Shown here one piece after another: positions 51,918 through 64,000 of a DNA stretch of 64,000 bases. Each line of letters starts with the position of its first letter. Position 1 is the stretch's first letter. The DNA comes from Symsagittifera roscoffensis (Eukaryota; Xenacoelomorpha; Acoela; Convolutidae): assembly GCF_963678635.1 (NCBI RefSeq), contig NC_087063.1, forward strand, positions 32,686,599 to 32,750,598, given 5' to 3'. The notes under the pieces are model-generated. The model was given only the letters and a program-made list of their open reading frames with translations. It searched no databases and was not told the origin of the DNA. Both the position numbers and the translations under genes were made by a program.

Positions 51918-54900
51918 ACCCATCCGGGGCTTAGAGAGTTTTAAGGTTAATGTTTATTGTAGTCGAGGACGGATGGAGAGACTTCTTGATTTTTGAAGTA
52001 GATTCTTTTGAAGATGTGGCTGCGTGAATGAAGAGAAAGAAACAGTTGCTCTTGTTGCAGAATAGTTGTCTTCCTGGAGATAAAAGGAACAGTGGCTCGT
52101 TACTTTAGAAGCGGGTCTCTTGTATCCAGATCGTGTTGGGTGATTGTGTTAGGGCTTCAGATTCATGCAATCATGTGATTCATGCAATCATGTGTTGATT
52201 TCGTTAAGCTAGAGCAAGACTACGTGCATTTTCAACTATTCATCGAATAGCGAGGTGGGATTTGACTTTTCTGTGTGAAGCGCCAAGTGACGAGGATTCG
52301 TAAATAAGATCAACATTGAGTGACCATTGTTCGTCTTCAATATGTACCTCTCCTGCTATGTTGGATCCATACTTTAAATTCTATGAGGGTTGTGACTTTG
52401 GCAACAAACCAATAGACTTGCCATTCCAGAGACGGAATGTCATCGAGTTTTTATCTCCCATTGCTGCTCGTTTCTTTTGCTCTAAGAACTCTTTTTACAT
52501 TGCCTATTCATATATGCATCTTGTTAGTGATATCAGTTTTATTTTTGATTTTAGTAGTTGTTTTCGCAAAAGCAATTTGTTTAGTTTCGGTTATTTTATA
52601 AAGTTGCTCCCCTAGAGCTACTCTCGTCAAAAATAGGAGAGCGTTTCCTAAGCGTGGTATAGCGCGAGTGGTGAGGCCGGCTATGGAGCATGCTCAGGGC
52701 GTCCTTTACTGGTGGGTTAGGCCAGTTGTGATTGTAAGATTTTACCGTCTTTTTGAGCAGAGTCTCTTTTTGTGTTCAACTTTTTGTTCTTTTTTATCAA
52801 GTGTTTTTTTCTTTTTGTTTTTGGTTGCGTCCTTTTTTGGAAAAGAGATTGTCGTGTTTTATCTTTGACCGTGAGTTTTTATTTTTCCAACTGGTTTAAT
52901 GACACTTGAAAGTGGATTTGAAAAGAATAATTTATCCAGTTTTAATCTGGGTTTAATCTGGTTTGGGTACCACGGGACTTTCTCATACATGCGGTTGATT
53001 ATGTGGCATTAGTAAGCTGCGTTAGTTAGTATAAGCTTATTTATATCTTCTTCCAAACGGGTTACGGGAAAGTTTTGAAACGCATGAAAGTAAGTTAAAG
53101 TTGTTATAAGTTAGTCTCTAAAAATTAAAATTCATTATTTAAACAATTCTACGTGGGCGCTTTGCATATTTTTGTGGAAAGAGTGCGTGAAATGTTAGCG
53201 AGTGAATATCAAATTTTCGAGTTTTATAAAAAAAAGCTCACAAAAAAGGTTAGTGTTCATTAATTTACTTTTCTTTCTTCATATACTACTTTGTTTGATT
53301 CTTTTAGACAATTGCTAGGTGAAATGTAAAAAGGGATTGTGGAACACACGTGTAGAAATGGTGAGTTTCTTATTTATTTGTGCTAGCAATAACAGTGAAA
53401 AATATACTTACGAAGATTCGGGGTCAGGGAAGAGTCCAGCGATGTGAGTTTTAATGGTGTCAGATGTTATTAAAACTTAGCAAGCGTGCCTATTAAGTTT
53501 AAATGCGAAGCAGTGGCCGAAGAATTTCAAGCGCTCTGATGATATTTACTTCTTCGGAGTTTTGCATTAGGTTATAAAGCTTGTGGTTAAATTTAATTTT
53601 GTGTATATTTTCTAGTAGTGCTACTTCCATGGGCTGAATATATTCGCGGGGAGATGATAATGGGACGGGCGTCTTCAAGTGGGAAGGTGTTAGTTATAGG
53701 GCAAACTATATACATCTGGCGGACAGGATGCTTGTTACGGAGGATGCCGTGCAAGTTAGTAGATTTAATGCAATATGTGAAGTTTTTGAAATAGGACGAT
53801 GTGTATTTTGAGTTAATAAACATAAAGCAATGGTGTGGGTTAAGGGATGGGTAACTTTGTATGAAGTGCCGTTGGATGAATTTGAAATATGTATACGTGT
53901 GGGTTAGTTTCGTTTTTAACATAACTTCATGCGAGCAGTGAATATTTTTTCTTTTGGTGCGAGAAAATTAAGTGTAAAGTGATTGAATTTGTTGAAGAAG
54001 GGCTCACAAGCTTCAGTATTTGTTAATGCGTGATCTATGATGCGGTAAATTTTTTTAATTGTGCTGTCAAGATGAAAAAAATAAACTGATTTGATGAAGA
54101 ACTTTTCGGTTAGTTGTGGGTTGATGTTAGGGTCATCGTCGTATGGTGAATTTTCCATATATCTAGTGACAGTGTGGTCATAGTGGTTAATAGAGAATCG
54201 ATTAGCTTTTTGTGCAATGACTCGGTTTAGTGTTTGATTCCAGCCTATGGTGATGAAATGATTTAGGTGAAGTGCGGTAGTTAGTTGTAGAATGAGAGAG
54301 TCGCAAAGTTCGTTGTCAGTGCGGTTATTCATTAAAGGTGTTTTTAGTGGGTTAGAAAAAAAGTTTTATTAGTAAGCCCATGAAATTGTTGGGAGCAGGG
54401 AATATTCGTTAACATATTATGCGCGTTGGGCTTCATTTCTCTTTTATAGCCTTATAGAAAGTGTATTGGGGGAAAAATGGTAGATTATGTATTGCGAATT
54501 CTGGTGTGTTAGTATGATGTGGGTGTTGGGAATGAAGTGGTGAGTATTTAGGAACTGTGGTGTGGCGTTAGGGTGCTTTCGTTTCATAAAAACTCTTTGT
54601 GCACAAGTAGGTGCAATGTAAACAGAAGGGAGGAAGGATTCAGAGGTTGAGGTGGAGTGGGTTAGTTGATGAATAATTAATGAATGATTTGTGTTATGAA
54701 GTTGCTGTTGGTGAGATATAAGTTCATCTAAATAAGGCTCGAGTTGATCGTCTGTGATAGGGCTTGGTACATCGGGTTCATTACTTGATAGGAGAAAGAA
54801 TAGGGGTAGTGTCAGTGTGCGAAGAAGTAGAGAAGGAGGCTTCAGCAGGGGTAGGGGGTTTTTTGTTGAAAAGGTGGTGAAAGAAAATTAGGGGGACTGA

Positions 54901-57900
54901 GTTCAGAGTCGAGGAATTCATCGGGAGTTTCAACATCAGAATTATTAAAACTAGAGATGTGATTTAAAAAAGTTTGAGTTGAGTCATCTGACTCCATGCG
55001 TGGTGAGTTAGAAGAAAAACTGGGTAGGGGGGAGGAGGTTAGGTCTGAAATTGAAATGAGGGAATTAAGGCGTTGGAGATTCGATGGATAGGAAAGGGAA
55101 CGGTTGAGGAATCCAAGTTGTCGGCTCATCGTGTGCTAAAAAAATGATTGTTCTGAGAACGAAAGTTTAAGGTATGTGTTTGTTCTACGATTTGTTTGAA
55201 CGTTTTTTCTTTAGTCGGGTGTTGGAGTGCTACATATGATATAGTTCTACGTTGTAAATTACTATGTATTGTTCGTTAGGAGGTGGAAAGTGTTTTTCTA
55301 TAACTTTGTGGTGCTAAAGATAAAAGATGATTATTATGTAGACTATGTGATGGCGCTGTAGTATTCGTATTTGTCTTATCTTGTGGAGTATCATATGGAT
55401 TTGGTTTTGTAGCTAATTTTTTTTGTAATTATTGATTTGTGCATCAAGAAGTATTTCATTAATAGTAGTTGAAAATGTTCCGAGAAATTCAGAAAATAAG
55501 TGCGTGCTACGATAGCGGGTCTATTGTCATGTGTATGTATTGCGCATGTATTACAATTTCTTTTCAGGAGTGAGAAGAAGAATCCTATGAAATAAAAAAT
55601 AGCGTTTATTATAATCAATTTTTCTAGGTTATAGTAGGGCCAGCCTAGAAAAGCTAGGAGTTCGTTTTTGATGTATAAAAACTAAAAATTTTGATTGGTA
55701 AAAATATCTTGTCGGCGATATTTTTCTCCATTGAGGTTTATATGGTCTTTAATGTCTTTAAAGTATCCATTGTAATCTTTTAGGTAAAGGTTTGAAATGT
55801 TTTGTCGGAAATGTCGGTAAATGTTTTGATTGATTGATTGTCTCTGGATTGTATCCACTTTAGTGAGAAGTTCTTGAAATTATTTTGTTCTAATGTGATG
55901 TTGTATTCCAGATTTTGAGTAAATGCATATTGATTGTAGGTCTATATTTGGGTTACAAGCGATTGCACGTATGTTTTCAGATGAGAAATTTTTCAAATGG
56001 CATTAAAGTCGGGTATGGAGTTTGAAAATAGTCTTTATCTTCGTCTGGGTTAAGCTGTACGATGTTTTGGCTATTTTCAGATCCACATGAAACAACTGTA
56101 TCCCAAAAATATGTTCGGCGTGATAGAGTATCTACAAAATGTACCTTGTTTTTATAGAATATTGGTATGCGTTGGTAGCATCTTTTGTTTTCAAAAACCT
56201 AAAGTGGTGAATTTTTTAGTAGATAACCTGCGTAAGTTATTTTGAGTGCTGCTAATGCGAGAGATTTTAATATTTGTGTTCTTCTGATTCACATAAGCGA
56301 TGGAGTAATCTAATTCGGAAAGTGACATTTTCTGAAAATTTCTACTTATTATGTAATCTAGTTTTATATCGAGTTGAATTTTGTCGTGGATTGCGTCAAA
56401 CTCCGTTTTATTCATCAGGAAAAATTCTTGTAATTTTGTACTATCTTTGTTTTCTGCGCGAACTTTTCCTCCAATTTACCGGTTATAAATTGTTACCGGG
56501 ATGTACGATTTTCCATCTTCTCGGTTTCTATTCGGCTCTTGCATGTCGAATATTAATTTTCCTGTTTTCATGTCGAACAATTTTCGTATTCGACAAGAAT
56601 TTCTGAGTATTGTGTTCGGAAAAGTGGTTTGTGGTAATTGGATGCTTCGCCAGTTTCAGGATAGGTTTCAAAAAGTGTTAATTTTTTTTCTATACCATGT
56701 ATGTTTTTATATTGATTTGGATTTGATCTTGTTTGATCAGGGTTTATGTTATCAAAGGATATTGATTCTAAAAGTTTTTTTTTTTGAAACTTTGTCAATC
56801 TTGCTTGAATTTTAGCAACATGAAATGTGGTACATGTGTCTTCAGGGAACCAAACTATGGTTGCCTGTGTTCCTGTAGTGGGATCGCAATATCCTTGATC
56901 ATTTTTAAAAGGTAAACGAATGCCTTGATTTAAAATAATATCATCCTTTAAATCTCGTGTTAGTTGTACTTTTTCTAATTGAATTTTCCAAAAAAAAAAA
57001 ACATTTTTCCTTGGTAACCTGTTTTACAGTTTGACGGATTGTTAATTTCAATGTGAGTTAATCACTTTTTTTGTGTAAATAATAGATTAAACATTCGTAT
57101 GCGCCATGACACAGGAATTTATCGTCTAGTCGTTTATGATCTTATTGGTGTTGAAGTTTTGCTTGATGTGCAGAGTCTCGAAAAATTTGAAACTTTATTA
57201 ATTTGCGATTTTTGTTTTTGTTTGTAACTGTTTTTAAACGTTTGAGTTCAGTTTTACAATCTTCAGGGTCAAGATGTAATAGATTTTCTATTTTACTTTG
57301 GTGAAAAGATTCATGATCGAGTCTATTTTGTAACCATTTGAAACTTGTGAACAATGTATTTTTGTTCAGAGAATTTTCCTGTGAATTTATATCCTGTGAA
57401 AGTAGTAGCTCGGGCGTTTGAGTAAAATTTATTTACTACGGTTGTTAATTCTATATCTTGTGGTTCGGATTCGCACTTTGTGACTTGATTTATTGTATAT
57501 TTATAGATTGTTTTTAGTTGATTATCTTAACAATCATAATGTAAGACAAGGAGGTCTTGGTCCTGTTCGGTGGGAAGGGTTTTTATGATTTATGGGTTCG
57601 AATTGTACTAAAGGAGAAAGGGTTTTTCTTGAAAAAAACTATTAAAAAATTTATGTGTACGATAGTCCTGAAGAGGGATTAAAAATTTTTAACCAACCTA
57701 AGGACTTTTTCGCATATCTATCGTATTTATATATAAGTTCTGTTGTAATTAGGGGAGGTGTTAAAGACTCAGCTGTGATGTCTGGTGGTGACAGTGGTAA
57801 TGGATGATGTACTAAGTTATTTAGTTGTGCTATTATTTCAAATTTAATAACTTAATTTTGTTGTGAAAATATTTGCATATTATGTTATTGAATATCTTTG

Positions 57901-60171
57901 TGAATATCGTGTCTGTATTGTATATCGTGTCTATATTGTAATCTGTGTAGTGCCCAATTATGGAGTCTGTTGCTATCGAGGTCTTGGCCAGAAAGAGGAG
58001 GGTTGCTACGAATGAGTTCCAATCTAAGCGTAAAGGCGTACTTTTACTTTGCAGTTCACGATATCTGTGGTCTAGGTGACTTGGGAAGTTTGTGGGGAAT
58101 AGAGTTGATGGTGTTTGACCTGTGACTGTTGATGGAAGTGATATTGTTTCTGGTAGTGATAAAGAAGTATCTGAGCAAAGTTCTACTGGGTACTTGGTCA
58201 TTTAAAAGGTTGGGTTCACCCTGGGAAAATGTTTCGCTCATCCAATATGGAAGTCTTTGGGATGAAGTGGGAAGGTTTAAAGGGATTTTCACGAACTTGT
58301 TCAGAGGTAGGTGTCAAACCCAGAAATTCGGATAAAATATTTAGTGTTTTTTGTTGGAAAATGTTTTGAAGCGGTGGCGGGGTGCTTTGTTTTGTACTAT
58401 GAGAAAGTTCTAGAGGGGTAGATGATGGTGATGAAGGGATATTAAACTGAAATCTTGGTGTTTTTATGTTTCTATTGTGCCGGGGGAGAATAATTTGTCT
58501 GCTGATTATATTTGTTAGATTTTGGTTTTGACTCAAATGTTTTAGTCTGTTAATATATTGTTGTAATGAGGGGTAAATACTATATGTTGGTTCGTACTGT
58601 GATTCACTTAGGGGTGCTTGAGGAATGGCTGGTATTAATGGTTCTGATAATGATGCGTGTCTATCTTCAGAGGTGTAGGGTTTTCTACATATGAGATACG
58701 AGTGGATGATTGGTGTTGATTTGTTTGACTAGATGTGGGTGTTGTTGGGGGATCTTGGGGTGGGTTGTTTGGTGGGGAATCCTTGATAGGGTTTAGATTA
58801 GAAATTTTGAATTTTCGGTTTATTTAGGTCTGCGTTCTTAATAATATTCTTCTGCAACAATAATCATTAAAGCTGTTGATGGTACAAAAGCAGTTATTGC
58901 TTTTTTATGCATTTTAAAAGTGTCAGAATTAGAGAAGCTAGAAAGCTGAGAAAAATTATGAAAAGAAAAAGGATGTCTTTTCTACTTAGTAAACTTTGAA
59001 AAATTTATGGAATTATTAAGTTTCGTACCGGATTAGGTGATCCATGGTTTTGGAGAGAGAAAAGTAGGTCTGGATGAGGGTTTAGAAATTTATGATTTGG
59101 CTAGAAAAGATTGGAAAAATTTGAATTGCAAGTTCTAAAAAATCATTTATTGAAAAAACACAAAGTTGAAAAAATATTGAGAAGATTGAAAGGAAAGTTG
59201 AAACGACTAGTTTAGTTTCTGTAACTGTGTTGGAGAGAAGCATTTGAAATTGATTTGCTTTGCCGAAATTTTTTTAGGCGTTAAATTCAAGTGGAGTCGA
59301 ATTGTTTTCTGATTTTTGACAAGTGGGTTAGAGAATAGTAAATCAATCCAGATGATTCAGGTATAAATAGAACAGAAGTAGACCGTTAGCTATTATTTTA
59401 AATCGTACTAATTCTAGGTATGCTTAAGCCTGGGTCCATTAAGGGGAGGGGCTCATGTGAAGGATGAGTAACTGAAGTTCTTCCATGTATATCTCAATTA
59501 AAATGGTTAGTTATTCAAAAATTTCTATTAGACGTGGGTCGTTGATGAGGGTTGGAGGGTGAATCGTCGTTTGAGGTTGTTAGACATTTTTATAAAGAGG
59601 GGGGAAAACAAAAATGTTCTAATTGATCCAAGGGAAGCTTGGTTGATCAAGTATTTTTAAATAAATGAAAATTTAGACTTAAGTTCAAAATTAAAAATCC
59701 AAGGATAGCCTTGATGACATTGATTAGAAAAAATTTAGCTCATTGCAAAACAAGCAAAGGCCTTAAAAAAATTTAAGTTTAAATTTTAGAAAGGGTTGAC
59801 TTAAAAGTTAAAAGTTTAAATGATATTAATTTCTGTGTAATTATGGTTATGTTTTAGATGAAAGAACAAAGAAGTTTGATTTGTGGGAGGAGTAGGATGT
59901 AATTTAGAAGCCAGGAAGTGTTTTTGAATCTAATAAAACTAACTTTAAATTGATTTAATAACTAATTTTTAAATTTTTTTTTTTCAAATAATTTTATATT
60001 TACAAAAGTTTTTAAGTTACTGCAGATTTGTTGGACATGAACTACATTTGTATCTTTTTATCATATATTATATTATATTTGTCCTTATTATATTATATTT
60101 CATTGGTTACACATTATTGAGAGGTAGTTAGCTTGGAATTGAATCTTACTGCTTCAAGTAAATTCTTTCAT

Positions 60172-60840
60172 GTTAGTGAATGAAAATGTCCTGCACTGAT
60201 AATCTTGATAGAATAAGTCGTTGCAGTCTGCTTTTTCGTTTCACGATGCAGAAGTTCGGTCCGTTATTCGGGTTGTGAACTGATGTAAGCTTGAATACTC
60301 GTTGGTTTTGATTAGACTTATTGAGACGTGGAGGTAAGTTTTCGATACTTTTCACCATTTTTGTGGTTTGTGTTTGGATCTTAGATCTTATGTCTATTTT
60401 CAGTTTGCTAAATCTAAATTTGCTGAGGTCTTTGTTCGAGACTCTTGGTCGCACCAGATGAGTTTATGTCCAAGTTGGCTCACTGATAAAGTAATTTCCG
60501 ATAAGAAACACCGTCTGTTCGTCACGCTATCCTATTTTTGGCCGGATAGATTCGTGCAACTTCTTAGTCTAATACCGGTCTTAATCTTACTCTTATATAT
60601 CCTAGTCTCAATAGATCTAGTGTATACTGGTGTTTCCGAGATAAGGTAATAGGAACTGTTGTGAAGGAGAACGACAGTTTGCTAAATTATATTTATTCTG
60701 TTCTGTCGCTGAAACTGAATAGTTTGTTTCAGCTTAACAATTTATAGTAAAAGTTAGTTATGGATCATGATTAGTTAGTAAGAAATGAGATAGTTTTATA
60801 AAATAATTGGATATAATTACTAGTTTTAAACTGGTTCCAA
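60172..60840. repeat. Right direct terminal repeat of the 9.5-kb element
   Basis: Same core in the same order as the left repeat; the shared end aaactggttcca is at 60829-60840. Roughly 100 bases longer than the left copy because of extra sequence before the core. Confidence 0.75.
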
Positions 60841-61568
60841 TCAGCTTTTGTTTTGACTTGCAAGATTATCTTGTAATTGGGAACTAGATTTTTCTCCCGT
60901 AAACAACTTTCCTTGCAAATCTGTAAGAAATTGAACCTTTAATGTAGGATAGTGTAGCGCTAACCGCGCCTGCCCTCAGGGTTTGTATCATATTCAAACC
61001 TTGTTTTTTTTCGATACATTTCAATTTAAAATTTTTGCAGAGAAAATTTAGTTAGTCGACTGTCGTTTGTCCTAATTTTTTGACTGACTGATTTGCATAT
61101 CATTTGCTATTCACCATCTTGCTATGCTACGCTTGCGTTTTCTTGCAATCTATGCGAAATTTGACTTTGACTTCGACTTAAAATTGTACAGTTATCTTCC
61201 TTCTTTTTTAGAGAGTTTTTATTCATTTTTTGTTATAGCTTTTAGTAGCAAGTCATTCAATGGTTCTGCAGAGCTAAGTTTTTGCATGTTTTTTAGCGTT
61301 CAAGTATCGTTATTTGTTGGGTTTTCAGTGTTTCACTTCGATAAGCCACAACAATATCACAGGGTATTATCCTGTTGAGTTAAAAACAATTACTATTTTT
61401 CTTTATAAAATTTTTTTTTTCAAGATGAAAAATGCATTTATTTTGAAGAAAAAAACGCATTTTACAAATTTGTAAGTCAAACCCGAATTCTGAATCAATA
61501 TTGAAATAAAAATCATTTTATTTTAAAATTATGTATATCTAAAATACGGAAACAGTTAAGAGAATGTT
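60841..61568. other. Intergenic DNA between the old element and the LRR gene
   Basis: No gene I can support. A hydrophobic 84-codon frame on the + strand (61124-61378) has no domain or splice context. The last 70 bases are the LRR gene's 3' flank. Confidence 0.5.
61517..61522 (-). promoter_or_regulatory. poly(A) signal AATAAA of the LRR gene
   Basis: AATAAA on the minus strand about 47 bases after the LRR stop codon, in very AT-rich sequence; supports 61569 as the true end of the gene. Confidence 0.6.
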
Positions 61569-62154
61569 TTAATATAAAAAGATAGTTCTCATAATGAAGC
61601 AGCATGGTTGAAGCATAAAAACTGCGAAGTTTCTCAGACTCGATGAAAACTTGCATTGATCCGAAATTAGACGGCTGGAAATTTTTTGCACAACAATTCC
61701 AACTGAGTTCGGCAACTTACTCTCTCGGCTGCATTTAACGTCCTGACTGTTAGATGACCATTTTCTTGATACGGAATGCGATGCTAAGTGTGATGATAAT
61801 TTTAAGGGCAAACTTTTGTTATTCACTCGACCGATTGTGTCACACGAGCACGGAACTTCCTTAAGCGAAGTGACGACTCGTTTCAAGGTCACACAACGTT
61901 TCAAGTTCCCCAGCTCACGGAAACTCCTGATTTTGTTTCCCTCTATGTGAATTTCGTTCAGGTTTTCAGCATCACAAGTTTTGCTCGGAATTCGGAGAAG
62001 TTCGTTATTTCCCATTTGTAAACTCACCAGCCGTGTCATTTCGTTAAACTGTAGATTTTCTATTGATTTTGAGGATATTTTATTGCCTCGAAGAATAAAG
62101 TCACCCACACAAGCCATGAAGTTTACATTTTCCAATGTTTCAATCTGGTTGTTT
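61569..62154 (-). CDS. LRR gene exon 3: repeats, cysteine cap, C-terminus
   Basis: Acceptor ctttgattttag; one base completes ACA (Thr) of VDFTNNQIETL. About three and a half more repeats follow, then SLKEVPCSCDTIGRV, a Ser-rich part and a stop. A good donor-like gtaagt near 61724 (in KCSRESKL) could let some transcripts splice out of this exon before the stop. Confidence 0.78.
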
Positions 62155-63142
62155 CTAAAATCAAAGTAGAAACTCATGCCCTAAAGCTTACAATAAAAGC
62201 ATTTACAATTGCAAGGGCGGAAAAGTTTTTGCTCAAGTTCGAAAAATCAGAACAGACTTTATTGAAAATCTTCTCGCTTGGCAGCATCAATTTTAGAAAA
62301 ATCATAAAATCAGTTATAAGACTGATTATGACCAATTATGCCTGTTTTAAAATCATTTGGTCATACTTACGTAAAGTCTACGGTGATGAGATTTTTCTTC
62401 ATTTTTGGACATCTGAAATGATTAAACGATTCACTTTCAACTTTCTTGATTTGATTCTCTGAGAAATCGATTAAACGCAGCTCTTCCGTGGAGCATCCTT
62501 TCTGAGGCCAGTTGGGAATGGATGACAGACTTTTTCCCGAACAGTCTAGAACATTCCAGGCAAGCTAGTTAAATGGCAAGAATTTAAGTTGTAACTACCA
62601 ATCGGAAAATTATGACAATTTGTTTTGTTATTACTGAATTTTTGAGAAAAAACGCTAAAAATTGAAGCCTTAAATGTAAGGAAAGAATTACTCAGACGAC
62701 TTTGTCCATTCACCTTATATAAATGCTGTGAAATCTTATGTGAAATAAATAACCCGAATGGGGAACCCAAAAGGCAAGGAGATTTTTCTGAGAGCCGAAT
62801 TCAGCTATAGGGCAGAATTATGGATCAAAACAAAGCTAATCTCTTCAACCGTTTTGAGAGAAATTTGATAATTTGTTTGTTTCAATTGGAATTTTCAGCC
62901 AATAAATCAGAGGTGTGGATGATCCTAACATGGTATAGTTGGATACATGGTTAGCTGAATACATGATGTTTTCTCTTGCCTATTCTTGAGATGAGTTGAT
63001 TTGGAGTGTAGGTACAGTCACAAACATTCCACTCTGACTTCCTGTCACATATGGAGCAGCTGTTAGCACCAGTGTTCGCCGGCTCTTCATTGAACAGGCT
63101 GGCCACCGTATTCAGAATAGTGAAGATGTCAATTGCCATCAT
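61569..63142 (-). CDS. Secreted or membrane-anchored leucine-rich-repeat protein (3 exons)
   Basis: Exons on the minus strand: 63142-62963, 62564-62371, 62154-61569, joining in frame to about 319 residues. Seen: ATG ATG and a hydrophobic start (MMAIDIFTILNTVASLF) that can serve as signal peptide; a cysteine group CSICDRKSEWNVCDC; then LDCSGKSLSSIPNWPQ, a typical N-terminal LRR cap; LRRs with the LxxLxxxxN pattern (LRLIDFSENQIKKV, LITVDFTNNQIETL, FILRGNKIS, LVSLQMGNNELLRIP, LNEIHIEGNKI); and a cysteine region (VPCSCDTIG) like a C-terminal cap. The splice at 62371/62154 joins mid-repeat exactly where an LRR Asn ladder needs it. Role unknown; extracellular adhesion or receptor proteins use this layout. 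The C-terminus ends in a hydrophobic Cys-bearing stretch (FAVFMLQPCCFIMRTIFLY) that could anchor it. Confidence 0.72.
62371..62564 (-). CDS. LRR gene exon 2: N-terminal cap and first repeats
   Basis: Acceptor atttaactag, strong donor gtaagt, phase 0 to 2. It encodes LAWNVLDCSGKSLSSIPNWP, then ELRLIDFSENQIKKVESESF and KKNLITVDF. The DCSGKxLxxIP pattern is that of LRRNT caps. Confidence 0.75.
62963..63142 (-). CDS. LRR gene exon 1: signal-peptide-like start and cysteine cluster
   Basis: 60 codons from ATG at 63142 to a GT (gtattc) donor. Residues 1-17 are hydrophobic; CSICDRKSEWNVCDC follows. The donor is weak and the distance from the Cys pair to the next exon's LDCSGK is longer than in usual LRR caps, so the exact 3' end, and whether more 5' exons exist, are uncertain. 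Confidence 0.55.
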
Positions 63143-64000
63143 GATGATGGATAGAAAAACGGATGACACTGACAGACTCTACGACCAATTTATGCTAAAA
63201 AATAGTTATGCCATAGATTGCAGGCAAGGTCTTAAAATCCAGACAATGCAATCCATAAAAGTGTTGAAAAATTCGCATATCAATTTAATCTGTCATTCTC
63301 ATTGATAAAAATAGCTATGTTTTTGTGTTCAAAAGCTGCTTGTGAATCTAGTTGCCAATCAATAACGTTTAGTAATTCTTGCCATTTAAGAGACGCTTTT
63401 TGCGTTAAGCGAGCTAACCAGATCTGGAAGTCTCTACAGGTATTATGAAATATGCAGGTGTACTTATTATTTTTCGGCGGAGTGTAAATAAAGGTTGGGG
63501 GGGGGGGGGGGTTGTAGTCTGACGACGAACGAGCAAAATATCAAAGAAATCCTATTCTCAGTACTATATTCTACCTCCATCTTCATCGTTCGCCACATTT
63601 TCCTATTGGGTTAGAAAATAAATTATGGAGAAAAAAAACATTCGAATCCAAAGTTTCTTCATGCTCAAACTGGCGGCCCGACTTTTGTAACACCAAAATG
63701 CCATGCGGCGCAATTCTTAAGTTCTGGACATAGGTCGCGCAACTTGAATCGGGTTTAATTTAGTTCATTTCAGCGTTTGAAGTTTATGCATTGCTGATTC
63801 GTTGTAGTGATTTTTACAGCGATAAATCCGCACAGAACCCATATCGACCAAAGATAAAAAAGCGCACCGTTAAGAGCCTGGTTCATTGAGGCCAATGTTT
63901 GCAGATGCAATGATTCTGTGCCAAGTTTTGTTTTAAGGACAACCCTAGCAAAATATATCGCGGTTAGTATCTCAAATTGAAAAAAATTAAAAGATCACCA
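63143..64000. other. Upstream flank of the LRR gene, no gene seen
   Basis: A run of 15 G at 63497-63511 is the only striking mark. 63650-63900 has higher G+C and could hold promoter or exon sequence, but no splice-bounded frame stands out. Confidence 0.4.

Larger units (their letters stand above)
51350..60840 (-). mobile_element. Decayed element of ~9.5 kb with long direct terminal repeats (LTR-type, family not assigned)
   Basis: Two direct repeats bound it (about 51350-51917 and 60172-60840). Between them the + strand is strongly rich in G and T, so the minus strand is rich in A and C, and the open segments with ordinary-looking composition are all on the minus strand, for example about 60-140 codons near 53.6-54.3, 54.9, 56.3, 57.2 and 58.1-58.5 kb. 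I recognise no gag, protease, reverse transcriptase or integrase in these pieces, so the family stays open. The element is broken, with many breaks. Terminal repeats differ by about 15 percent in their best core by eye and more outside it, so it is old. No target duplication could be fixed. Confidence 0.6.

Noticed and set aside
61124-61378. 84-codon + strand frame
   Set aside because: Hydrophobic, T-rich, no start context or neighbours that support a gene.
63051-63305. 84-codon + strand frame opposite LRR exon 1
   Set aside because: Antisense shadow of the minus-strand exon, which has splice and domain support.

Overview
The window reads as AT-rich animal (invertebrate metazoan) nuclear DNA: GT-AG introns of up to about 16 kb, small dispersed exons, poly(A) signals, and much of the sequence made of old mobile elements, foldback repeats and degenerate tandem repeats. 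I cannot name the species. Nothing prokaryotic or organellar is visible.

The main gene runs left to right from before position 1 to 47555. It is the C-terminal part of a Trio/Kalirin-family RhoGEF. Ten exons (12425-47555) join in compatible phases to about 718 residues: a Ser-rich linker with the KKWLTSPVRKLS signature, a second DH (GEF2) domain, a PH domain and a short Ser/Asn-rich tail ending in a stop. No kinase module follows. The first exon seen is internal, so the SEC14, spectrin and GEF1 parts should lie upstream, and bases 1-12424 are best read as intron. A 212-codon single-exon reading frame with its own ATG and poly(A) signal (33674-34312) lies inside the 16 kb intron on the same strand. 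It is either a nested gene or an alternative last exon.

The introns are filled with repeats. The commonest, called R1 here, is about 450-600 bp and has at least 13 copies, all on the + strand. It has a hairpin near each end. A second unit, R2, carries tRNA-like sequence in some copies and ends in a GCGAAGC/GCTTCGC hairpin. In two R1 copies R2 sits at the same internal place. Other elements are a hAT element with an 8-bp target duplication inserted into the tip of a mariner-type foldback element, four more foldback/MITE elements, a larger repeat with an internal ~160-bp tandem array (two good copies and one partial), and a 1-kb degenerate CATC array.

Downstream of the RhoGEF (47556-51350) are a 3' UTR, a half hAT copy and broken LINE pieces with reverse-transcriptase motifs. 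From about 51350 to 60840 lies a decayed element of about 9.5 kb with long direct terminal repeats and short open segments on the minus strand. I could not assign it to a family.

The right end (61569-63142) holds a minus-strand gene for a small secreted or membrane-anchored leucine-rich-repeat protein in three exons (about 319 residues). I see no gene in the last 0.85 kb.
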